Assembly: GCA_029780075.1 (NCBI GenBank)
Contig: JAKOZI010000085.1
Coordinates: forward strand, 1-64,000
Reading direction: 5' to 3'
DNA length: 64,000 nucleotides
Origin: Pseudomonadota bacterium
GTDB taxonomy: Bacteria; Pseudomonadota; Gammaproteobacteria; Burkholderiales; Rhodocyclaceae
Shown: piece after piece, positions 9,630 through 17,899 of the stretch
How positions within the stretch are numbered: position 1 is the stretch's first letter
How the letters are laid out: each line of letters begins with the position of its first letter
Notes under the pieces: model-generated
Seen by the model: the letters and a program-made list of their open reading frames with translations, nothing else
The model's database searches: none
Told to the model about the DNA's origin: nothing
Program-made: the position numbers and the translations under genes

Positions 9630-10262
9630 ATGGATTTCCCGATCAAACCGCTGGTCACGCTGCTGGCGATCGTCAACCCGATTGGCGTGATTCCCTTCTT
9701 TATTCATTTCACGCGCAATTTCAGCCTTGAGCAAAGGCAGAGAACGGTCCGCGTCGCGTCATTTACCGCCTTTGTCGTCATCGCGGTCAGTGCCCTGGCT
9801 GGCCTGCGGGTGCTGGAGTTCTTCAGTATCTCGCTGGCGTCATTTCAGGTCGGCGGCGGCTCGCTGTTGCTGATCAGTGCCATGCACATGCTCAACGCGC
9901 AACCCGCCGAGTCGCGGGCGCAGGACGTCGACGAGGGCGCCAGTCGCGCCGATTCCGGTGCGAGCATTGCCGTGGTGCCGCTGACCATTCCGCTGCTGAC
10001 CGGCCCGGCTTCGATATCGACGGTGGTGATCTACGCTGAAAAAGCCCGCCACTTCTGGGAACTCGGGGTGCTCGTCGGCTATGGCCTGGTGATCGGTATG
10101 GCGACCTGGCTGGCGCTGTCGGCGGCCGGTCGCATTGGCAGGTTCATGGGTCAGACCGGGATCAACGTCATGACCCGACTGATGGGCCTGATCCTGGCGG
10201 CCATCGCCGTCGAAGTGATGGCCGACGGGCTGATCAAGCTGTTTCCGGTACTTGGGCGCTGA
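9630..10262 (+). CDS. MarC family (UPF0056) integral membrane protein
   Basis: KPLVTLLAIVNPIGVIPFFIHFTRNFS...VPLTIPLLTGPASISTVV...NVMTRLMGLILAAIAVEVMADGL. Confidence 0.9.
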   Translation: MDFPIKPLVTLLAIVNPIGVIPFFIHFTRNFSLEQRQRTVRVASFTAFVVIAVSALAGLRVLEFFSISLASFQVGGGSLLLISAMHMLNAQPAESRAQDVDEGASRADSGASIAVVPLTIPLLTGPASISTVVIYAEKARHFWELGVLVGYGLVIGMATWLALSAAGRIGRFMGQTGINVMTRLMGLILAAIAVEVMADGLIKLFPVLGR

Positions 10263-10388
10263 GCGCCGAAGAGATACTTTCAGCTTCTTGGCAATGAGGT
10301 GGCGAATCGTTTTGGGAGTCAGGCGTGGATAACACGAAGGGCGTTCGTCAGGTGGATACTGGCCGCATCCTGATAGTCGGCTAGAGGC

Positions 10389-13300
10389 ATGTCGCCTGTC
10401 CGCTCACTCTGGCTGTGGCTGGCCTTGCGCTTCGTGCTGGCGGGGATGCTGCCGCTGTTGCTCGTAGCCGTGATTTTGTCATGGGTATTGCTGCCGCAGG
10501 TTCTCGCAGACATTGAGACACGTCACCAGGCCTTGGCGCGTGCCGTTTCCGGTCAGGTCGAGGGGCACCTGCGCAGTGCCGGGCGGGAGTTGTCCGCGGT
10601 CGCCGAGTATCTCCGGCATCGAGGTGATCAGCCGGCTCCGTTCAGGTTCGAGCCGATCCTCGATGCGCATGCCGGCAGTGGCGAAGTCTTCACAGCGATC
10701 TACATCGCTGATGCGGCGAATGTGGTGCATGCGCTTGGACTGCCTCAGGGGGAGCGCCAGCAACGTGGGGATCGGATCGATATCGACCTTTCGCGCTGGA
10801 CCGTCGTACGCGAGGCGCGGCAACGACGAGCGCCCGTGTGGTCGGAGATCGTCGAATCCGCGGTCAGCAGCCGGCGGGTGGTCAGCCTGGCCATTCCGCT
10901 GAATGATCAGGTGCTGATCGGCGAAGTCGCGATTGACCGGCTCTCGGAGTTCCTGGGCAGCCTGCCCACCGAAGCCGACATGTGGACCATGATCCTCGAT
11001 CGCCGGGGGCAGGTGGTTGCTCACTCGCAAGCCAGCCTTGACGGCCTGCACGCCAACCTTGGGTCTCTGCCGATCGTTGCCGACGCGCTGCCGGGACGTA
11101 TTGCAACGCATGACCTCGCCATGGGCGGGGAAAAGCTCATCGCGACGCTGGTCAGCGTGCCGCAACTCGGCTGGACGGTTCTCGTCGCACAACCCCGCAG
11201 GGACGCGCTGAAGCCGTTTGTGTCCACCCTGTGGGCCCTCGCTGTCGCCGCTCTGGTGGCGCTGCTATTGGCGACGATAGCCACGCTGTTGCTGGCGCGT
11301 CGGGTTGCGCAGCGCATCGGTCGTTACACGGCGCAGACGCACGCCATCGCCGAGGGCGACTACGAGCAGCGCTGGCCGATTTCGCGGATCAGGGAATTCG
11401 ACGAGCTGGCTGAGGATCTCGATCGCATGTCGCTCGCCATTCGTCAGCGCGAGCGCCAACTGGCGACCAGTGAGGCGCGCTACCGGTCGGTGGTCAGCAA
11501 TGCCCCGGTGGTGATCTTTCAATTCGATGAAATGGGAGTCTTCCACTTCAGCGAAGGCAAGGGCGTAGCGGGTGCGGGTTTCGAGCCGGGCCAGGCAATG
11601 GGCCAGTCGCTGTTCACACTCTACGGTCAGTATCCGGAGATCTGCGCGCATGCGCGTCGGGCGATCGATGGCGAGACGCTGCAGTTTGTCTCCCGGATCG
11701 GCGACACTTATTTCGACACCCATTTCAATTCCGTTCGGGCGGATGACGGCACGGTGCAGGTGATCGGCGTTGCGTTGGACATTACCGAGCGCATTCGCGC
11801 CGAAGAAGCGTTGCGGGCCAGTGAAGCTCGCTTCCGTGATCTCTCGGCAATGGCTTCGGACTGGTTCTGGGAGCAGGACGAGCAGTTCCGGTTCACCTAC
11901 TTCTCTTACGGCGGGGCCATGTCCACTCTGGCGGAAAGCGGTTTTGATCATCACCAGATGATCGGCAAGACGCGCTGGGAATTGCCCGTCCACCTGACGG
12001 CCGCGGAATGGGAGGCGCACCGGGCAGTGCTTGACGCGCATCAACCCTTTCGCGATCTGGAGTATCGGATCGGTTCGGCGACCGGCGGGGATCGCTGGTT
12101 CAACGTCAACGGCCAGCCGTTGTTCGACACTGCCGGATGTTTTGCCGGCTATCGTGGCACGGCGCGCGACGTCACCGGGCGCAGGCAGGCAGATCAGGCC
12201 TTGCAGGAAAGCGAGGCGCGCTACCGACTGCTCTTCGACAGCAATCCGCACCCGATGTGGGTATACGATCTGCAGACGCTGACCTTCCTGACAATCAACG
12301 ACGCGGCTGTCGCCAGCTATGGCTATTCCCGCGATGAATTTCTGAGTATGCGAATCACCGATCTCAGCTCCGACGAGGATACCCCGCTACTGGTCGAGGA
12401 CATCGTCGCGGTCGAAGAGAGCACCGACTACTCGGGGTTCTGGCGACATCGCCGGAAAGACGGCACGACCATCGACGTTGACACCATCTCGCATGCACTC
12501 TCGTTCGAGGGGCACCAGGCGGTATTGGTCCTGGCCGATGACATTACCGAGCGCAGGCGCGCAGAGCAGGCCTTGCTGGAGAGCGAGCGCAAGTACCGCG
12601 AACTCGTGGAGAACGCCAACAGCATCATCCTGCGCTGGAACCCGGCGGGCCAGATCACCTTCATCAACGAATTCGGCCTCAAGTTCTTTGGCTATGCCGA
12701 GGAGGAACTGCTGGGTCGGCACGTGGTCGGTACCATCGTTCCGCTCACCGGCAGCAACGGCCGGGACATGCGTCCGTTGATGGAAACCATCTGTCTCAAT
12801 CCGCAGGCGTTTGAACACAACACCAACCAGAACATGCGTCGCGATGGCGAGCGGGTCTGGGTATCCTGGACCAACAGGGCAGTCTTCGATGCGAATGGCC
12901 AGGTCGTCGAGGTGTTCAGCGTCGGTTCGGACATCACCGAGCGCAAGCGGGTCGAGGACGAACTGCAGCGGCACCGGGAACACCTCGAAGAACTGGTGAG
13001 CGAACGCACCTCAGAGTTGCGGCAGGCGATGGCACAACTGGTTCAGACCGAAAAGCTGGCCGCACTGGGCAATCTGGTTGCCGGTGTGGCGCACGAACTG
13101 AACACCCCGCTGGGCAACAGTCGCGTCGTCGCCAGCCTGTTGGGAGAGCAGTTGCGCAACTTCGCCGAGGCTGTCGAATCGGGGAGCCTGCGCCGCTCGC
13201 AGTTGGAGGGCTTCCTCAACCGTGGTCGCGAAGCGGTCGATCTGCTGGAGCGCAACAGTGCCCGCGCTGCCGACCTCATCGGCCACTTCAAGCAGGTGGC

Positions 13301-13808
13301 GGTGGATCAGAGCAGCGCCCGACGCCGCGTCTTCGACCTGCGCCAGACCGTGGAGGAGATGTTGGTCACCTTGCGGCCGACCTTCAAGCGCAGCCAGCAT
13401 CGAATCGAAGTGGACATTCCGCTCGGCTTGCTGATGGACAGCTACCCGGGGCCGCTCGAACAAGTCATTGCGAACCTGATCGCCAACGCTCTGGCCCACG
13501 GGCTGGCGGCGGTCGAGCACGGCTGCATCGAGTTGCATGCCCATACTGAAGACCAGACTCAGATAGTCCTGCGTTGTGCAGACAACGGGGTGGGGATCGC
13601 CACGGCTACGGCCCACCGCATCTTCGAACCGTTTTTCACCACGCGTCTGGGGCAGGGCGGCAGTGGGCTGGGGTTGTACATCGTCTACAACCTGGTGACC
13701 AGCGTGCTTGGCGGAAGCATCGTGGTCGACAGTTCCCCGGGTCACGGTGCATGCTTCACGCTGAACTTGCCGCGCGCTGCGCCGAACCGGGCAACGTCAG
13801 TTCCCTGA
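10389..13808 (+). CDS. Multi-PAS sensor histidine kinase (periplasmic sensor, HAMP, several PAS, HisKA-like, HATPase)
   Basis: Two TMs, HAMP-like segment, repeated PAS ends (DITERxRAEEAL), AALGNLVAGVAHELNTPLGNSRVV H-box variant, ADNGVGIATATAHRIFEPFFTTRLGQGGSGLGLYIV. Confidence 0.92.
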   Translation: MSPVRSLWLWLALRFVLAGMLPLLLVAVILSWVLLPQVLADIETRHQALARAVSGQVEGHLRSAGRELSAVAEYLRHRGDQPAPFRFEPILDAHAGSGEVFTAIYIADAANVVHALGLPQGERQQRGDRIDIDLSRWTVVREARQRRAPVWSEIVESAVSSRRVVSLAIPLNDQVLIGEVAIDRLSEFLGSLPTEADMWTMILDRRGQVVAHSQASLDGLHANLGSLPIVADALPGRIATHDLAMGGEKLIATLVSVPQLGWTVLVAQPRRDALKPFVSTLWALAVAALVALLLATIATLLLARRVAQRIGRYTAQTHAIAEGDYEQRWPISRIREFDELAEDLDRMSLAIRQRERQLATSEARYRSVVSNAPVVIFQFDEMGVFHFSEGKGVAGAGFEPGQAMGQSLFTLYGQYPEICAHARRAIDGETLQFVSRIGDTYFDTHFNSVRADDGTVQVIGVALDITERIRAEEALRASEARFRDLSAMASDWFWEQDEQFRFTYFSYGGAMSTLAESGFDHHQMIGKTRWELPVHLTAAEWEAHRAVLDAHQPFRDLEYRIGSATGGDRWFNVNGQPLFDTAGCFAGYRGTARDVTGRRQADQALQESEARYRLLFDSNPHPMWVYDLQTLTFLTINDAAVASYGYSRDEFLSMRITDLSSDEDTPLLVEDIVAVEESTDYSGFWRHRRKDGTTIDVDTISHALSFEGHQAVLVLADDITERRRAEQALLESERKYRELVENANSIILRWNPAGQITFINEFGLKFFGYAEEELLGRHVVGTIVPLTGSNGRDMRPLMETICLNPQAFEHNTNQNMRRDGERVWVSWTNRAVFDANGQVVEVFSVGSDITERKRVEDELQRHREHLEELVSERTSELRQAMAQLVQTEKLAALGNLVAGVAHELNTPLGNSRVVASLLGEQLRNFAEAVESGSLRRSQLEGFLNRGREAVDLLERNSARAADLIGHFKQVAVDQSSARRRVFDLRQTVEEMLVTLRPTFKRSQHRIEVDIPLGLLMDSYPGPLEQVIANLIANALAHGLAAVEHGCIELHAHTEDQTQIVLRCADNGVGIATATAHRIFEPFFTTRLGQGGSGLGLYIVYNLVTSVLGGSIVVDSSPGHGACFTLNLPRAAPNRATSVP

Positions 13809-13828
13809 GTCGAGACCACCGCCAGTGG

Positions 13829-14812
13829 TCACTGCGGCAACTTGAGTTGCAGGTATTCCGGCCACTGTGCGGCGCTTTCCAGGCGGACATAGGCGACTCC
13901 CGGCAGCCCGGCCTTGAGTTGCTCCTTGTACTTCCGGAGCAATACCGGGTCAATTTGCGCCTTGCTCCGGAAGGCGAGCCGCTGGCGCTGGACGCTGAAC
14001 TGAGGGCCGCCCTCGACTGACGCAACGCGTGCCGGGATCACGTATTGAGGCACGGCATCCAGCACCAGTCTGACCTCGGATCCGAGCGCAACTTTTCCGG
14101 CGCTGCTTTCCGGCAGGAAGAAGGTCATTGCAACATCCGCCGGATCGACTACGGTCAGCAGTTTGCCCCCTGCAGGCAGCAATTCCCCCGGCTCGGTCGC
14201 TCCCGACTGCACCCGGCCGCCTCGCGGTGTCCTGAGGGTGGCGTCGTCAATGTCGGCCCGGATCTTCTCCGCTGCCGCAATGGCGACTTCGATCGGCGAT
14301 TCAGGGTCGGTCACCGGCGATTCCAGGGACCGAGCCGGCGGCGGCAGTTCCGGTGCCTGCGCGGCTTCAATCGGTGGCACTGCGGCCACTTTCCCGGGAC
14401 GTCTCTGGGCCAGCACTGCGAGCACGCTGCTCCTGCTCTCCGGCTTCTGCGGAGCTACCGCGATCCCCAGCGCAACGGAGCTGCCGGCCTGCTTCACTCT
14501 GGCCTGCAATTGCTGGAGCTCAAATTCCAGCGCCTGGGTGTCCATGCGGGCAACGATCTGGCCCGGCTCGACACGCTCACCGCTCCTGACCAGAATTTCC
14601 TTGACTCGCCCGGCAGTCCTGGTGGTAATGTCGATTTCCGCAGACTCCAGACGCCCACTGCCGACGACAAAGCCCGCCGGGAGAGGGGGAGGGCGTGCGT
14701 TCTGCCAGGCAAGCATTCCCGAGAGCAGGGTGATCATGGTGACGACGGCGAAAAACGCGACGCGCCCAGAGTTGCTGTTCATGACTCGATGTTCCCGATC
14801 CTGTCCGAGCAC
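13829..14812 (-). CDS. HlyD/membrane-fusion-protein family periplasmic adaptor, orphan
   Basis: N-terminal TM; GSGRLESAEIDITTRTAGRVKEILVRSGERVEPGQIVARMDTQALE; RTPRGGRVQSGATEPGELLPAGGKLLTVVDPADVAMTFFLPE. Confidence 0.82.
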   Translation of the reverse strand: MLGQDREHRVMNSNSGRVAFFAVVTMITLLSGMLAWQNARPPPLPAGFVVGSGRLESAEIDITTRTAGRVKEILVRSGERVEPGQIVARMDTQALEFELQQLQARVKQAGSSVALGIAVAPQKPESRSSVLAVLAQRRPGKVAAVPPIEAAQAPELPPPARSLESPVTDPESPIEVAIAAAEKIRADIDDATLRTPRGGRVQSGATEPGELLPAGGKLLTVVDPADVAMTFFLPESSAGKVALGSEVRLVLDAVPQYVIPARVASVEGGPQFSVQRQRLAFRSKAQIDPVLLRKYKEQLKAGLPGVAYVRLESAAQWPEYLQLKLPQ

Positions 14813-14922
14813 GACCTGGTGCGTGAACTCACGGATCGCAGTGGCGACGGTCCGGATTGTAACTCAGCAGCGCGAGCCGGGGGTTGTTTGCGGCCGTCCG
14901 GCAGGGGGCGCAGCCCCAGCTC

Positions 14923-15168
14923 TCAAGGCAAGGGGACGATCAGCTTGTCCCACCCTGAACCGTGTCCATGGAGGCTGCCTGCGCTTTGTCGAATCGCGGT
15001 GGCGACGCGCATTTCAAACTCGGCAAACTGCAGATCAGGTGACGACGAAGACAGCATGCGTCTCTCCGCCTGATTCCGACGATCGCTTCCCATGCGGCGC
15101 TCGGCCCCGGCGCGGCGATCCACTCCGGTTCGGTGATCAGCGTGGTCTGCTCGGGCTTCATCGCACAT
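14923..15168 (-). CDS. Small hypothetical protein with repeated DRR/ERR motifs
   Basis: ATG at 15168 (inside ORF 14923..15294): MCDEARADHADHRTGVDRRAGAERRMGSDRRNQAERRM... Confidence 0.4.
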   Translation of the reverse strand: MCDEARADHADHRTGVDRRAGAERRMGSDRRNQAERRMLSSSSPDLQFAEFEMRVATAIRQSAGSLHGHGSGWDKLIVPLP

Positions 15169-15435
15169 GTAAGGCTTTCTCGAAGTCAGGCGAAAGACAA
15201 TCTCCCACGGCGACCGGGTCTGGTGCCGAACCTTTGGGGCACCATTGCCGGTTCGCTCGGGACGCGTGCGGCGAATCCGCTCGTGGAGCAGCAAGACCAG
15301 GCAGTGTTTTCGATTGAGGCAGTATCATGGCGATCGTCGGTAGGCCGTCTGAAAGTTAGCAACGACCAGCATGCTAGTACAAAGTGCGCCGCTCGGCGAA
15401 GAACATGAAGCCGGTTTTACAATGGAGTACTGGCA

Positions 15436-17709
15436 TTGCGTGCAGGCGAAGAAGCCATTCTCAGAGATATCGTGCTGGTCGGCGGCGGACACAGCCACGT
15501 CGGGGTACTCAGGCAGTTCGGCAGGCGGCCGCTGCCCGGCGTACGCCTGACGGTAATCTGTACGGATACGCACACTCCCTATTCGGGGATGTTGCCCGGC
15601 TATATCGCAGGACACTACAGCTACGACCAGGTGCATATCGACCTGCGCAGGCTGGCGATGTTTGCCGGTGCCCGATTTTTTCGCGACGAGGTGGTCGGCC
15701 TGGATCGGGAGCGGCGCAGAGTCTTGTGTCGCGATCGACCACCACTGTCTTATGATCTCCTGTCGATCAACATCGGCTCGACACCCCGGCTGGACGGTGT
15801 TGCCGGCGCCGCCGAGGAGGTGCTGCCGGTCAAGCCGATCCGCCGCTTCAACGAACGTTGGCTGGCATTGTTGCAGCGGGTCTGCGGACATCCTGGAGGA
15901 ACCACCATTGCCGTGGTCGGTGCGGGTGCCGGCGGCGTCGAACTGACGCTGGCGATGCAGTATCGCCTGCGCCGGGAACTGCAGGCGCTGGGGCGCGGCC
16001 CCGACGAACTGCGCCTGCATCTGTTCTCCGCGGACCGCGAGATCCTGAGTACACACAATGCACGCGTGCGGCGTACTTTCGAGCGCGTCCTGGCCGAGCG
16101 CGGAGTCGTCGTGCATCGCCATGCCGAAGTCAGCTCGGTGTCGCACCTGCAGCTTGCGACACGCAGCGGCGAGTACCTGTCTGCCGACGAAATCATCTGG
16201 GTGACCCAGGCCGGTGGCGCCGGCTGGCTGCGCGATACGGGTTTGTCGTTGGACAGCGGCGGTTTCATCCTGGTGAGCGACACCTTGCAGACGGTCAGCG
16301 ATCCACTGGTCTTTGCCGCCGGCGATTGTGCGGCGATGATCGACGTGCCACTGGAAAAAGCCGGCGTCTTTGCGGTCCGGCAGGGGCGACCACTGGCCGA
16401 GAACCTGCGTCGATCGCTGATGGCCATGCCCTTGCGCCGCTATCGCCCACAAGCTCGCTGGCTGGCGCTGATCAGTACCGGTGACCGCCGCGCGGTGGCT
16501 TCACGCGGTGCGGTGTGTGCCGAGGGCGCCTGGGTGTGGCGTTGGAAAGATCGCATCGACCGTCGCTTCATGGCTGGATTTCAGGATCTGCCGCCAATCG
16601 ACGAGCCAGCGGCGCCACTGATGCCAGCGATCTCCCTCGACGCCAGTGAAACTGCGCAGGCGCGCGCGGCGGCTGCGATCCGCTGCGGTGACGTCGCGCC
16701 GGTCGCGGCCACACTGCTGCGACAGGTGGTCAGGATGCTGCGCGCGCACAACTGCGGCGAGGTGTGGCTCGGTCTGGAGGATGGCGAGCACGCGGCCATC
16801 TTGCAGGTGCCGCCGGGCAAGGCCATGGTGCAGACCCTGGCCTCCTGCGGCGCGTTCATCGACGATCCCTGGTTGTTCGCGCGCATTGCGGCGAATGATG
16901 CGCTCGACGACATTTTCGTGCTGGGTGCCGAAGCATATTCGGCAAGCATTGTCGCGACACTGCCGGCAGGCCTTGATGATAAGGTCGAAGACACACTGTT
17001 CCAGCTCCTGTCCGGAGCCGCCGAGGTGTTCACTGGCACCGACTGCGTGCTGGCCGGCGCGCGTGCCGTATGGGGTCCGGAACTGGCCCTTGGCTTTGCC
17101 GTGAACGGCCTGATCGGTGCGCAACTCACCGGCGTGATGGGCAAGGGCAGCATGCGGCCAGGCGAGGTGTTGATCCTGAACAAGCCGATTGGCAGCGCGA
17201 CCCTGCTCGCTGCGCATCGCCGTCTGCGGGCCACGGGCCGCTGGATCGATGCGGCGCTGCGATCGATGCTCCAGTCCAACCGGCTGGCAGCCAGCTGTCT
17301 GAACACCTACGCCGCCAGTGCCTGCACCAGGATCAGCGCTCTTGGTCTGCATGGCCAGTTGCTCGCGATGACCCGCCGTGCGGGCGTGGCTGTCGAACTT
17401 GATCTGAACGCCTTGCCGGTTCTCGTTGGCGCTGCAGAGACTGCTGCTCTGGGTTTCCCGAGCCGGCGGCCAGCGGACAGGTCGTGCACGAGCCGCACTC
17501 CAAGCGCGTCTGATCCTGCTTGCCGTCACCCGAAGCATGCGTTGTTGTTCGATCCGGAAACGTCAGGAGGGCTGCTGGCCAGCGTACCTCCAGAGACTGC
17601 AGAGGCGTGTCTGCAGGCGCTGCGCGCTCTCGGTTACCCTCGGGCCACCAGCGTGGGGCGGGTGTTGCCGGCCGGCCAGGGTCCCGAGCCGATCCTGCTC
17701 AAGCTGTAA
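15436..17709 (+). CDS. Fusion of NDH-like FAD/NAD(P) oxidoreductase and SelD-like (selenide, water dikinase) domain
   Basis: N-half: IVLVGGGHSHVGVLRQFG...HTPYSGMLPGYIAGHYS...VFAAGDCAAM. C-half: SelD/AIRS-like ...LFARIAANDALDDIFVLGAEAYSASIVATLP...LALGFAVNGLIGAQL...LFDPETSGGLLASVP. TTG start. Catalytic SelD motifs degenerate. Confidence 0.88.
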   Translation: MRAGEEAILRDIVLVGGGHSHVGVLRQFGRRPLPGVRLTVICTDTHTPYSGMLPGYIAGHYSYDQVHIDLRRLAMFAGARFFRDEVVGLDRERRRVLCRDRPPLSYDLLSINIGSTPRLDGVAGAAEEVLPVKPIRRFNERWLALLQRVCGHPGGTTIAVVGAGAGGVELTLAMQYRLRRELQALGRGPDELRLHLFSADREILSTHNARVRRTFERVLAERGVVVHRHAEVSSVSHLQLATRSGEYLSADEIIWVTQAGGAGWLRDTGLSLDSGGFILVSDTLQTVSDPLVFAAGDCAAMIDVPLEKAGVFAVRQGRPLAENLRRSLMAMPLRRYRPQARWLALISTGDRRAVASRGAVCAEGAWVWRWKDRIDRRFMAGFQDLPPIDEPAAPLMPAISLDASETAQARAAAAIRCGDVAPVAATLLRQVVRMLRAHNCGEVWLGLEDGEHAAILQVPPGKAMVQTLASCGAFIDDPWLFARIAANDALDDIFVLGAEAYSASIVATLPAGLDDKVEDTLFQLLSGAAEVFTGTDCVLAGARAVWGPELALGFAVNGLIGAQLTGVMGKGSMRPGEVLILNKPIGSATLLAAHRRLRATGRWIDAALRSMLQSNRLAASCLNTYAASACTRISALGLHGQLLAMTRRAGVAVELDLNALPVLVGAAETAALGFPSRRPADRSCTSRTPSASDPACRHPKHALLFDPETSGGLLASVPPETAEACLQALRALGYPRATSVGRVLPAGQGPEPILLKL

Positions 17710-17733
17710 ACATTCGGTGGCGAGAAACGCCAT

Positions 17734-17766
17734 CCGTACCCCGCGGGTACGGCACGATCTCGTGCC
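17734..17766. repeat. Two overlapping perfect short inverted repeats
   Basis: CCGTACCC-cgc-GGGTACGG (17734-17752) and GGCACGA-tc-TCGTGCC (17751-17766), sharing the GG at 17751-17752. Confidence 0.6.
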
Positions 17767-17899
17767 CTGAGGAATGCGACGACGTTTCCCTGCTGTTCTT
17801 GCCGGACACGCTTTCTGCTAAGCTTCCGGGGAACAGGTCGTGGCGATTCGGGAGTTGCGCCCGCGCAGCCCTGTACCGCAACCCTCTGATGGCCGCCCC

